Origin: Candidatus Nitrospira nitrosa
GTDB lineage: Bacteria; Nitrospirota; Nitrospiria; Nitrospirales; Nitrospiraceae
DNA: 64,000 bases
Direction: 5' to 3'
Assembly: GCF_001458735.1 (NCBI RefSeq)
Contig: NZ_CZQA01000001.1
Span: 1,240,001 to 1,304,000, forward strand
The first letter of the stretch is position 1. Each line of letters opens with the position of its first letter. The position numbers and the translations under genes were made by a program. Shown here piece after piece: positions 45,392 through 53,960 of this stretch. Under the pieces are notes generated by a model. The model searched no databases and was not told where the DNA came from. It saw only the letters and a program-made list of their open reading frames with translations.

Positions 45392-45886
45392 CTAAGGGGT
45401 CGTAGTGGAGGGCTCTTCGCTGGGGGACATCGTCTCGATCGCTTTGTGCGCCGCCTCTGCTTCGGGACTGTCTGGATATTGATCGATCACGCGATCAAAC
45501 ATCAGCCTGGCCTTATCCTGATCTTTCAGTTTAATGTAGGTCTGACCGAGTTTTAGGGTTGAGGCGGCCAACTTTGGGCTGAGCGGATAATTGGACACGA
45601 CGTCATAGAACGACTGTAAGGCGTCTTGATACCGTCGCGTACGAAACTGGCATTCTCCAATCCAGTATTGTGCGTTGGCCGCCAGTGCCGATTGACCGTG
45701 AATCTCAATGAAAAGGCGAAAGCCGGCCATCGCCGCTTCGTAGTCGCGGTGTTTAAACTCCTCCATGATACGGTCATAGAGATGACGGGTTGTATCCTGA
45801 CGCTGCGCAGGGGCGGCAAATGGCTGACCCGCAGAGAGAAGAATAAAAAGCAGCAGAAGGATTCCAATACCCTGTCTTCCAACCAT
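45392..45886 (-). CDS. TPR protein, YbgF/CpoB-like
   Basis: 164 residues from the internal ATG at 45886 (GGAGG 6 bases upstream). It has a signal peptide (GIGILLLLFILLSAGQPFA), then three TPR-like repeats (LYDRIMEEFKHRDYEAAMAGFRLFI, AQYWIGECQFRTRRYQDALQSFYDVV, STLKLGQTYIKLKDQDKARLMFDRVI). This is the architecture of the C-terminal half of YbgF/CpoB, the Tol-Pal-associated coordinator of cell-wall synthesis; the trimerising N-terminal coiled coil is missing. Tol genes are not adjacent. It would be periplasmic. Confidence 0.85.
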   Translation of the reverse strand: MVGRQGIGILLLLFILLSAGQPFAAPAQRQDTTRHLYDRIMEEFKHRDYEAAMAGFRLFIEIHGQSALAANAQYWIGECQFRTRRYQDALQSFYDVVSNYPLSPKLAASTLKLGQTYIKLKDQDKARLMFDRVIDQYPDSPEAEAAHKAIETMSPSEEPSTTTP

Positions 45887-46323
45887 ATCAGGCCTCCATC
45901 GGTTCAACCGAAGTTGAGTGGGTTGTAACGCAATCAGTGTGCCAAGTGTATGGAGAAGTGCGAGAGGAAAGCATTGGAATAACAGGGCCTTACGTGGGGG
46001 CCATGCATGGGGAACCTCGGACCTTGCGGACAACGTGTTATGCAGGACACAGAATTGTACAAGAATGGTATGCATGCACGAGTGACAACAATTCATTATG
46101 AGTGTAAAGGCTGGAGGGGATCATGCTCACTGCACATGCACCATGCTGAACGGTCTCCTGTCTTCTCCTAATTCCGAATGGGTTGACCTGTATGTGATCC
46201 AATCAACAAGCCTCCCCATTAAGAGCCCGATTGATCTCAACTCCTCTCCCGCTTCCCTTGGCGACGACCGTTTGAGCCATAGCGAGCCTGAATGACCGGG
46301 AGCCAGGAAGAGCCGGCAACCCC

Positions 46324-47247
46324 TCAATTCTGACGGGCTGGGGATGGTGAATCATTTGGGATGTGAAACTGAAACGAGTTACCGCCTTGCTGTTTGGCGC
46401 GGTACATCGCGGCATCCGCATGTGTTAATAATTCATCGATGTCATGGTCGTCGGTCGGATAGATGGTGATTCCGATACTGACACTGATCACGGCATGGTG
46501 TTCTCCAAGTATGAACGGTTCCGAGAGAGAGGTGGTGATTCGTTGGGCTACCGATGAGATATCCTCCTCACACATCAACCCTTCGAGAATGATAGTAAAC
46601 TCATCTCCTCCCATGCGCGCAACGGTGTCCACCTCGCGCACACATTCGTAGAGCCGCTCGGCCACTACTTTCAACAGCTGATCACCGACACGGTGGCCGA
46701 GTGTATCGTTCACCGGTTTGAATCGATCGAGGTCAAGCAACATCAACCCAAGCGGCTGCTGGAGACGCTTACTTCGTGCCATGGCTTGTACGAGCCGATC
46801 GCGGAACAGGCTGCGGTTTACGAGTCCGGTGAGCTGATCGTACTGGGCGAGGTAGGTGAGTCGTTCCTCCGCACGTTTCCGCTCAATTCCATAATGGATT
46901 GAACGGGCCAATAATTCCGACGGACCTTCTCCCTTCACGAGATAATCCTGAGCTCCATTTTGGACGGCTTGCAAAGCCAGCGCCTGATCACTGAGTCCGC
47001 TCAGTACAATGATCGCGATGGTCGGATTGGCTGCGTGAATCTGACGTACCGTTGAGAGCCCATACCCGTCCGGGAGCGAAAGGTCCAAGAGTACCGCATC
47101 AAATCGAGCGCGAGCGAGATAGCGGAAGGCCTCACTCAGACGCGTCACATGAGTGATATCGAATTCTTCCAGCTGCCACTCTGCAAGGATATCCTGCGTC
47201 AGACGAGCATCGACAGCATTGTCTTCAACTAAGAGAATCTTGATCAT
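46324..47247 (-). CDS. response regulator with GGDEF domain
   Basis: 307 residues. Residues 1-~125 are a receiver domain with a standard acceptor (ILLVEDN, VLLDLSLPDGYG) and Lys (YLVKGE). Residues ~145-300 are a GGDEF domain with the active motif RMGGDEF and an intact RxxD product-inhibition site (REVD) five residues before it, so it should make cyclic di-GMP and be feedback-inhibited. A kinase partner is not adjacent. It probably converts a phosphorelay signal into c-di-GMP. It is transcribed alone. Confidence 0.93.
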   Translation of the reverse strand: MIKILLVEDNAVDARLTQDILAEWQLEEFDITHVTRLSEAFRYLARARFDAVLLDLSLPDGYGLSTVRQIHAANPTIAIIVLSGLSDQALALQAVQNGAQDYLVKGEGPSELLARSIHYGIERKRAEERLTYLAQYDQLTGLVNRSLFRDRLVQAMARSKRLQQPLGLMLLDLDRFKPVNDTLGHRVGDQLLKVVAERLYECVREVDTVARMGGDEFTIILEGLMCEEDISSVAQRITTSLSEPFILGEHHAVISVSIGITIYPTDDHDIDELLTHADAAMYRAKQQGGNSFQFHIPNDSPSPARQN

Positions 47248-47677
47248 ATCCGGTCCGGTTAGCCTCGTCGCTCATCGAAGACACCCTCTTTTGTGGATAT
47301 GTATCAAGTATAGCGTAAGGCTCTGATACAACAAGCAAATGGTTGAAGTGGTGACGGAGCAGATCGTATTGCCTGCCTCAGACCGACAGGACTCTTCAAG
47401 TAGGAGATCCGCTTCGGGCGGGATTCAGGAACGAGCGGGAGCTTCTAGGAATGAGCACTCGCCATGATGATCAGGAGATCGGGCTGTCGCAACAGGAAGC
47501 TGGTCAATCACAACAGCTGGTTAGAGAGTGGGAACTAACGGGCCACAGATGACCGTGGAAATGGAAGAGAGATTGAGGGTAGGAGGTGCTTAGGAGGCAG
47601 AGTTGTGAATTAACTTGGCAACCGTGCTAGCACCGCTGCATTGGAGAGAGATAGAGACGCAGGGATCAGTCGCGCGA
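47248..47677. other. gene-less stretch
   Basis: 430 bases with no supported reading frame. The sequence is purine-rich in places and lacks clear hairpins followed by T-runs. A small non-coding RNA cannot be excluded, but nothing positive supports one. Confidence 0.35.
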
Positions 47678-48019
47678 TCATGATCCATGAGAACCGCTGG
47701 GCATCGTTGCGGGGTATGCTCCGATCGGGGGTTGTTCAGGACCTAATGCCGCTTCACAGGCATACCCTGGCTGAAACGGCCAGAGGAGTGAACGACCGAA
47801 GACATTTCCTCGTATGTGAATATATCGCAACGTTGTACCCATACGAGCCGCTTCGTCCTTCACCTTCTCAGTGCATTCCTGCGCGGAGTAGCCGCGGCGA
47901 GAAATCAGCAATGGGGATCCAGAACCGCTGAGCACAGAATATTCGTTGATGCATCCGCTCAGACCAAAAAGGAGACAGAGAAGACCAGCGAAGCGAATGA
48001 CCACTGTTCCTGAGGCCAT
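47678..48019 (-). CDS. small lipoprotein
   Basis: About 113 residues from ATG 48019, with a lipoprotein signal peptide and lipobox GLSGC (Cys23). The mature part has two further Cys and motifs AQECTEKVKDEAARMG and YIHIRGNVFGRSLLWPFQPGYACE that I cannot assign. It would be anchored to a membrane facing the periplasm. A longer frame upstream lacks a ribosome site. The function is unknown. Confidence 0.65.
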   Translation of the reverse strand: MASGTVVIRFAGLLCLLFGLSGCINEYSVLSGSGSPLLISRRGYSAQECTEKVKDEAARMGTTLRYIHIRGNVFGRSLLWPFQPGYACEAALGPEQPPIGAYPATMPSGSHGS

Positions 48020-48336
48020 CGTGCGATGAGATCCGCTGTCCCTTCGTGTTCTACAAGAGGTCAAATCAACGCTCATGTCTAACCATACCACGAAAATAGG
48101 GTCCCAAGCGACCAGATAGGCCTGTCAATCTTTGATGCAGTGGAATTGCCCTACTTGTGAATTATGAAGCTGCGAGCAGGCGCGATTTGGGGCATGATCA
48201 GTTTCTTTCCGAAATGTTACGAATACGCTTATGGGCAACGACTGTTCCTCATAACGCTGAAAAGGATAGAAAAACTCAATCTGCATGCTTGTGGCAGGAG
48301 GGAAAAACGGGAGCAGCGAAACAAAGGTACAACGGG
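48020..48336. other. gene-less stretch
   Basis: 317 bases between the small lipoprotein gene and the next small gene on the minus strand. No convincing frame, hairpin or promoter was seen. Confidence 0.35.
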
Positions 48337-48534
48337 TTAGACCGGTTTCTCCGCGACGTATTCCATGTACTTCCAGAACAGCGTCGCTTCGTCTTCGTTC
48401 AGCACCACTGGAGTATTATTCGCAGTGCCAGTCATAAATACCTTGACGGAAACCGTATCGTGCCAGGCTTGAACCTCACAATGAGAAACCAGGTCCAGGT
48501 TGATGGCGCGGTTTCCGATACGGACAAAATGCAT
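48337..48534 (-). CDS. small conserved-looking hypothetical protein
   Basis: 65 residues starting MHFVRIGNRAINLDLVSHCEV, with alternating strand pattern (RIGNRAINLDLVSHCEV, DTVSVKVFMTG, PVVLNEDEATLFWKYMEYV) like a small beta-rich domain of the LytTR/PilZ size class. I cannot name a family. TGGAG lies 8 bases before the ATG, supporting a real gene. It is divergent from the ZorA-like gene. Confidence 0.6.
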   Translation of the reverse strand: MHFVRIGNRAINLDLVSHCEVQAWHDTVSVKVFMTGTANNTPVVLNEDEATLFWKYMEYVAEKPV

Positions 48535-48798
48535 AGTTGATCTCCACTCATCTCAGGCGACTGGCTAATCATACACGAAGGTCGCTCTGCCTGGAAGCAG
48601 AGGAGTACTCTCCTTCCCGATGTTCAACCAGATGCCGCATCATGGAAGAATGTGCCGATCCGTTCGGCAGGAAATGCCGACTGTTTTGTAAGGTTATGAC
48701 GAGAATGCCTGATAAACGGTGGTTTCGCACTGGCATGAAAGTTGAGCTCAGTGGACGGGGTATATCCCTGTTCTGTGTCTGGATAGAGGTGCGGCGAG

Positions 48799-50016
48799 AT
48801 GGATGCGACAAATGGGTGGAATGCGGTGAATGGCCTATGGGAATTCCTCACTCAGGATGTAGCAATCGTGGGCGGGTTGTCCAGTCCCATGCTGAGCTGG
48901 ATCGGCATGGCGGGGATTCTTGCCATGTGCGTGTGGCATGGAGCCGTACTCCTTCATGGAGCCTGGCGGATTCGACAGGCGTTGTGTCGAGTTCATTCAC
49001 AGGTGTCGAGCCTTCTCTTTACACGCCGACAATGGTCAACGGACTGGATTGTCACACCGACGTTGGGTAGAACGAGGCCGCGTCCGGATGAGTCGCAGGA
49101 GTCACGACGCGATCTCGATGATCTCCACGTGTTGGATCGGGCCATGCGCGTTGAACGGGCGTTTGCCGTAGATTGGCTGTCTTACCGAAAGACCTTCGCG
49201 ATTGAACAGTCAACCTGGTTTGCTGAGCCGACGGTATCTGCACAGAAATCGGCTGCGGAATTCTTTTCGTTTGAAGCCTCCATGGCGGAATACCTCAACG
49301 TCGGGTTCTATCGGCAACTTCCGTCTTTTCTGACTGGTATGGGACTGATGTTCACATTTCTGGCGATTCTGATCGGTCTGAGCAAACTTCACGCAAACGG
49401 CTCGCAGGTTGAAGGAATCGCAGGTCTCATTAACGGGCTCTCCGGAAAGTTTGTCACATCTATTGCCGGTTTGGCCTGTTCGAATGCGTTTACCCTTCTG
49501 GAAAACTCTGTTTGGTATCGTCTGAGCAACCGACATCGGCGATGTCTCTCGTTGCTCGATGAAGTCTTTCCTCAAAGGATTGTCGATCAACATGCTCAGT
49601 CTTCAGCGGGGCAGACTAGGCCTGTGTCAACCATCGTCAGTCCCACTCGAAACGACGGTGACAAACAATTGGCTGAGGTCGTTCACCATCGACTCGGTAC
49701 GGCAGTGGCTGCCTTAACAAAAGCGTCAGAGTCGCTCACAGCTATGAGTGCGACCCACCATGGTTCAACAGTGAACGATCTTCCAGGAGAGATTGGTCAT
49801 GAGGTTCAAAAAGCATTGAAGCGGGCGGTTCAGCCGTTGGCGGATGCGATTCAGGACCTCAATCAAACCATGAAAGGACAGGCGCTTCCGGTCCAGCTCT
49901 CGAAATCAGAAATGGAAACCATATTTCATGAGCTAAAGACCCATGGAGCGGCTATACAAACTACTCTTTCCGTCAAGACAGGGAGCAGTGGGAACGGCAC
50001 GCCTCATCACGAGTAA
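48799..50016 (+). CDS. ZorA/MotA-like stator protein
   Basis: 405 residues. One membrane helix is near the N-terminus (LSWIGMAGILAMCVWHGAVLL, ~31-51), and a pair comes later (LPSFLTGMGLMFTFLAILIGLS, ~170-191; LSGKFVTSIAGLACSNAFTLLE, ~213-234), with a cytoplasmic loop between. The C-terminal ~140 residues are helical and coiled-coil-like. The PSFLTGMGLMFTFLA helix followed by a T-S-I-AG segment matches the MotA/ExbB/ZorA proton-channel pattern; ZorA of Zorya defence also has a long C-terminal tail. It is followed after 15 bases by an OmpA-domain partner. No ZorC/D/E-type effector is nearby, so the pair is called stator-like only. Confidence 0.72.
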   Translation: MDATNGWNAVNGLWEFLTQDVAIVGGLSSPMLSWIGMAGILAMCVWHGAVLLHGAWRIRQALCRVHSQVSSLLFTRRQWSTDWIVTPTLGRTRPRPDESQESRRDLDDLHVLDRAMRVERAFAVDWLSYRKTFAIEQSTWFAEPTVSAQKSAAEFFSFEASMAEYLNVGFYRQLPSFLTGMGLMFTFLAILIGLSKLHANGSQVEGIAGLINGLSGKFVTSIAGLACSNAFTLLENSVWYRLSNRHRRCLSLLDEVFPQRIVDQHAQSSAGQTRPVSTIVSPTRNDGDKQLAEVVHHRLGTAVAALTKASESLTAMSATHHGSTVNDLPGEIGHEVQKALKRAVQPLADAIQDLNQTMKGQALPVQLSKSEMETIFHELKTHGAAIQTTLSVKTGSSGNGTPHHE

Positions 50017-50031
50017 CGCGAGAGTGGTCAG

Positions 50032-50673
50032 ATGAGACATCGCACATTGCCAATTGCACAGGACCCTTCCGTTTCACCTTCTGCTGTATCCAGTGGGGTG
50101 ACCGATCTCATGACCTCGCTCGCCGTGATCTTCATCCTTCTGTTTGCCGCGTATGTAAACCGGGTTCACGAAAGCCCCGAAAGTCATGCGCAGGATCCTC
50201 CATCTCCAAGGGAAGAAGGACAACAACTCAATCGCTCGCTACTCAAGCATGAAGACGGTAAGCCAGAGGTTTTAGCGGTTAATATACCGGATGTTGCGCT
50301 CACCTTTGACTTTGGGGAAAGCAGATTACTTCCTCCTGCGGAGGCCTATTTGTCGGAGACGATGCCACACTATGCAGCCATGGTGTGTGGGCAAGGGGGC
50401 AAAGAGGTGGAAGCCTTTGTCATAGAGGGATACACCGATGATCTTGGAGACGACATTCGCAATTTGCGATTGAGCCAGGAGCGTTCGTTCGCCGTATTGG
50501 CCAAGAGCGTGGAGGTGGTCCGTGAGAGGCTTCCCTGGGCCTATGAATGCTTTCTGCAAAAGGCGACGGCGAATGGTCGTGGGAGACAGAATCTTCTACG
50601 GGACGCTGTAGGAGATCCGGATCGTGAGCGGAGCCGTCGGGTGATGTTTAAAATACATCTGCGCCCTCAGTAG
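50032..50673 (+). CDS. ZorB/MotB-like protein with OmpA domain
   Basis: 213 residues with a cytoplasmic N-terminus, one membrane helix (TDLMTSLAVIFILLFAAYV, ~24-42) and a C-terminal OmpA domain (FDFGESRLLPPAEAYL, FVIEGYTDDLGDDIRNLRLSQERSFAV, SRRVMFKIHL). Asp25 at the start of the helix is positioned like the proton-carrying Asp of MotB/ZorB. With the preceding gene it should form a 5:2-type proton-driven stator that grips peptidoglycan. The gene follows the ZorA-like stop by 15 bases. What it powers is not visible. Confidence 0.78.
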   Translation: MRHRTLPIAQDPSVSPSAVSSGVTDLMTSLAVIFILLFAAYVNRVHESPESHAQDPPSPREEGQQLNRSLLKHEDGKPEVLAVNIPDVALTFDFGESRLLPPAEAYLSETMPHYAAMVCGQGGKEVEAFVIEGYTDDLGDDIRNLRLSQERSFAVLAKSVEVVRERLPWAYECFLQKATANGRGRQNLLRDAVGDPDRERSRRVMFKIHLRPQ

Positions 50674-50785
50674 CTGATGGGAAAGATCAGATGTGACTCT
50701 TTGGATCGTCCCGATTAGGTGTCTTACCCCAGAAGAATACTTCCTTCCTTGGTACGTCATCACCTCAATGAGCCATGACCCCTGG

Positions 50786-51589
50786 TTATGTCAGTTCTTG
50801 CATGAGGTGGTCCAATTCAAGAAACTGCTCAAGCGTCAGAGTTTCAGCACGAAGCGAGGGTGAGAGATGGAGTCTCGTCAAGGCAGTTTCAACAGGTCTC
50901 GAATCATAGCCTTCGTTCTTGAGCGAGTTAACGAGTGTCTTGCGTCGGTGGGCGAAGGCAGCTCGCACAAGCGCAGTGAATCGTTGTTCTTCTTCAAGCC
51001 GTCGTGCTCTCGGCTCGCAGGCCCGCAGCAGAACCACAGAAGAGTCAACCTCTGGTCGAGGGCGGAAACATTGTGGTGAGACTTTGAAAGCTTTTGAAAT
51101 ATGCGCGGAGTATTGAGCCATGACAGACAGGACACCGTAATCGGACGTCCCAGGCTTTGCGATAAGACGATCCGCAACTTCGTTTTGCAGCATCAAAACC
51201 ATTCGGGCAAAACGATTGCCCTGAGCAAGGAGCCGAAAGAGGAGCGGAGTAGAAATGTAATAGGGGAGATTGGCAACAACGATGGTTCCGATCGGTAAAT
51301 ATTCGATGGGACAAGTCAGGGCATCGCCGAGCACGAGAGTGACATTAGGAAGGCGTTCGGCTCGTTCGGAGAGGAACGTGTAAAGGCGAGGGTCAATTTC
51401 AATTGCCGTCACGTGACCGACAGCTCGGCACAGGGCCTCCGTCAGGATGCCTCGGCCTGGGCCGATCTCCAAAACCGTATCAGCGGGTGAAAGTTCCGCG
51501 AGTGCGACGATCTTGCGAACGATGTTCGGATCGATCAGAAAATTTTGGCCCAGCCGTTTGATTGCCGCAGGGGGAGGTGATGAGTCCAC
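50786..51589 (-). CDS. ksgA: 16S rRNA dimethyltransferase KsgA/RsmA
   Basis: 267 residues starting GTG at 51589, directly after the previous gene's stop, with GGGAG upstream. Motifs are complete: RLGQNFLID, the AdoMet site EIGPGRGILTE, GDALT and the catalytic NLPYYIS. It dimethylates two adjacent adenosines in helix 45 of 16S rRNA during ribosome assembly. It is the last gene of a minus-strand cluster with pdxA, as often seen in bacteria. Confidence 0.96.
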   Translation of the reverse strand: MDSSPPPAAIKRLGQNFLIDPNIVRKIVALAELSPADTVLEIGPGRGILTEALCRAVGHVTAIEIDPRLYTFLSERAERLPNVTLVLGDALTCPIEYLPIGTIVVANLPYYISTPLLFRLLAQGNRFARMVLMLQNEVADRLIAKPGTSDYGVLSVMAQYSAHISKAFKVSPQCFRPRPEVDSSVVLLRACEPRARRLEEEQRFTALVRAAFAHRRKTLVNSLKNEGYDSRPVETALTRLHLSPSLRAETLTLEQFLELDHLMQELT

Positions 51590-51591
51590 CC

Positions 51592-51909
51592 TCAACTCCC
51601 GGATGAAGAGAAACGAGAGAGTGTGTCGGCGAGGCGGACCAGCGGTGTACGGTAACATTCCACGAGATCGGAAAATTCTTCAAGCAAATCGTTGGTGAAG
51701 GAGGGGCCTGGCTGGATCTGGGCGAACCTTTCCCCATCTTCACGGCTGACAGCGGTGGTAATGAGTGTGACGGTGCGTGATTTCCATTTGGCTATGCGCT
51801 CCGTTCCCGCAACAGTATTCAGGTCCTGACAGGTCTGTTGAGCTAGCGCATCCAGTTCCGCAATCTGTTGCCGAATGGCAGTCACCTGCTTGGAGTTATC
51901 AATCGGCAT
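51592..51909 (-). CDS. hypothetical protein between pdxA and ksgA
   Basis: 105 residues from ATG 51909, which overlaps the end of pdxA by 11 bases. The first half is a coiled helix (VTAIRQQIAELDALAQQTCQDLNTVAG) and the rest is helical without Cys or membrane segments. No family recognised. Its position in the tightly packed pdxA-ksgA group implies co-expression; the stop is two bases from the ksgA start. Confidence 0.7.
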   Translation of the reverse strand: MPIDNSKQVTAIRQQIAELDALAQQTCQDLNTVAGTERIAKWKSRTVTLITTAVSREDGERFAQIQPGPSFTNDLLEEFSDLVECYRTPLVRLADTLSRFSSSGS

Positions 51910-52966
51910 GGCTGGGACGTCCCTTCTTGATACCTCGCTGAGCGATCCGTGCGGCCAAGGTGACTGCTTCGATGAGACTTCCTGGGTCGGCAATCCCTTT
52001 ACCCACAATGTCAAAGGCCGTTCCATGATCGACGGAGGTGCGAATGATGGGCAAGCCAACGGTAAGATTCACGCATGTGCCGAACGCCACCAGCTTCAGT
52101 GGAATCAAGCCTTGGTCATGGTACAAGGCCACAATTCCGTCATAGTGTCCCTTAGCCGCCTTCCCAAACAGTGTGTCGGCGGGCAATGGATCACTGGCAA
52201 GAATGCCCCGTGCCTGGGCGGTCCGAGCTGCCGGAAGAATGACGCGAGCCTCCTCATTTCCGAACAGGCCATGTTCGCCTGCGTGCGGATTGAGTGCGGC
52301 CACTCCGATCTTCGGTCGTTTGATTCCAAATAAAGTGGTGAGTGCCATGTGGGCCAACCGGATCGCTTTTTCAATCTTTGCTTGGGTGAGCAGCATTGGA
52401 AGGTCTTTGATGGCGACATGTGTCGTGACAAACATGATCCGTAATGGGCCGCCCACAATCATCATGCCGGATTCTTTCGCCTGGGTCAGGTCAGCCAACA
52501 ATTCTGTGTGTCCAGGGTATCGACAGCCGGCCATGTTGATGGCTTCTTTATTAATCGGAGCCGTCACGATCCCATCGAGACAACCCAATTGGGCGAGTTC
52601 AACGGCTTTCTCAATGAAGGTGACCGATGCCGCGCCTGTTTCTGCTGCTGCGAGGCCTGGTGCAAATCGGCCCAATGGGGTACTCAGCGGATCCAGTACG
52701 GCCACAGTCCCCGGGCGTGGTACTGCTGCGTCATGGCCATCCACGGGGAGCACCGTCAGCTTGAGTCGCAGAGCCTTGATGGTACGAGCCATGATGGGAA
52801 GCGCTCCAATCACCAGCGGTCGGCAAATCTTGTGCAGCCGTCCTCCGGACAGAGCTTTGGCGATCACTTCCGGGCCGATCCCCGCCGGGTCTCCCATCGT
52901 GATCCCGAGCAACGGAAGCAATGGCGATGCGGAGGCTTTTCGGATTGGGCGGGTTCTAGCTGGCAT
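51899..52966 (-). CDS. pdxA: 4-hydroxythreonine-4-phosphate dehydrogenase
   Basis: 355 residues from ATG 52966, overlapping the antiporter stop by 11 bases. Family motifs are present: GITMGDPAGIGPEV at the N-terminus, TAPINKEAI, the metal-binding PGHTELLA and HDQGLIPLK. It oxidises 4-phosphohydroxy-L-threonine in the DXP-independent branch of pyridoxal phosphate synthesis in the E. coli route. PdxA next to ksgA is a common conserved pair. Confidence 0.95.
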   Translation of the reverse strand: MPARTRPIRKASASPLLPLLGITMGDPAGIGPEVIAKALSGGRLHKICRPLVIGALPIMARTIKALRLKLTVLPVDGHDAAVPRPGTVAVLDPLSTPLGRFAPGLAAAETGAASVTFIEKAVELAQLGCLDGIVTAPINKEAINMAGCRYPGHTELLADLTQAKESGMMIVGGPLRIMFVTTHVAIKDLPMLLTQAKIEKAIRLAHMALTTLFGIKRPKIGVAALNPHAGEHGLFGNEEARVILPAARTAQARGILASDPLPADTLFGKAAKGHYDGIVALYHDQGLIPLKLVAFGTCVNLTVGLPIIRTSVDHGTAFDIVGKGIADPGSLIEAVTLAARIAQRGIKKGRPSHAD

Positions 52967-53960
52967 AGAGGTACACAGTATAGCCGATATAGAAGAGCGC
53001 ACCAGCCGCCAGTAACCACGGTCGCCAGCGCCCTCCAATCAGGATCTGGAGGAGGCAGAGTCCTACCGCCTGTACAGCCAAGACCATGGTGGTCAAGGCA
53101 GTGGGGGCGATGACCCACTCCGTTCCGATCAATCCGAGTGAGACGGGGAGCGTGCCTTGAAACACCATGGCACCCGTCACATTGGCCACGGCGAGCTTGT
53201 CCTTTTTCCGATACAACCATAGAAAGCTGTTGGACATCTCCGGTAATTCCGTGGCCAATGGTGCGATGAGGAGGGTCAAGATCAAAGGCGACATTGAGAA
53301 CAATCCCGCCATCGATTCTGCCGCCAACACGAACAAATGAGCACCCATGATCAAGCCACCAAGCCCTAACAGGGCTTGAAATGCAATCATCGGATGCGAG
53401 GGCGTCGTCGCGGTTTTGTCGAAGATGAGGGGGTCCAGCTCACCGCCTTCGCCCTCTCCAGCAGTCGGTGCAAACTTCAGTTTCATGTAGTAAATGTACA
53501 AGCAGATCAACCCTCCGGCGGCAATCAGATGGATCAGTCTCGATCGTTCAAAGGCGCACCCCAGTGCCACGAGGTAACCAATCATGAAAAACGTCAGGTC
53601 CGTGAGGACATCGCGGTAATTGAGATGAAATTGCGCGGTGCGCTTGCCCGCTCGTGCGTACAGCACCACCAACAGAGCCAAGAGCGGCAGTACGAGCGTG
53701 CTGAGCATAAACGGCGCACCGAGGATGGCGCCTAATCCGACGTCGATCTCTTCGTCGCTTTCGCCGAAGAAAATGGCAATGATCGGAATCGAGGTTTCAG
53801 GGAGCGTTGTGCCGATGGCCGCGAAGATACTCCCGACCGCGCCTTCAGAAATCCCGAGCCGTTTGCCCAGCCATTCGATCGCATTAGTGAACAGCGCACA
53901 TCCACCCAGTGTGACGACAACAGAAACGAGGAACAGGAGAATATAGTACAGGGTGCTCAT
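52956..53960 (-). CDS. sodium/calcium exchanger family protein
   Basis: 334 residues with about ten membrane helices and the two alpha-repeats of the CaCA superfamily (GSIFAAIGTTLPETSIPIIAI near residue 43 and LIAPLATELPEMSNSF in the second half). Acidic residues in both repeats (E of TLPE and ELPE) coordinate the cation. It exchanges Ca2+ (or another cation) for Na+ or H+. It overlaps larC by four bases (ATGA) and pdxA by 11, so the three are translationally coupled; a metabolic link is not evident. Confidence 0.92.
   Translation of the reverse strand: MSTLYYILLFLVSVVVTLGGCALFTNAIEWLGKRLGISEGAVGSIFAAIGTTLPETSIPIIAIFFGESDEEIDVGLGAILGAPFMLSTLVLPLLALLVVLYARAGKRTAQFHLNYRDVLTDLTFFMIGYLVALGCAFERSRLIHLIAAGGLICLYIYYMKLKFAPTAGEGEGGELDPLIFDKTATTPSHPMIAFQALLGLGGLIMGAHLFVLAAESMAGLFSMSPLILTLLIAPLATELPEMSNSFLWLYRKKDKLAVANVTGAMVFQGTLPVSLGLIGTEWVIAPTALTTMVLAVQAVGLCLLQILIGGRWRPWLLAAGALFYIGYTVYLYAS

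Noticed and set aside
45887-46096. N-terminal extension of the TPR protein
   Set aside because: The extra 70 residues include a second hydrophobic region and no homology; the internal ATG has a good ribosome site and starts a proper signal peptide.
47641-47931. 96-codon plus-strand frame
   Set aside because: Overlaps the lipoprotein gene on the opposite strand and has no motif.
48799-50673. Complete Zorya defence system
   Set aside because: Only the stator-like pair is present; ZorC/D or ZorE genes are absent on both sides, so a defence role is not claimed.
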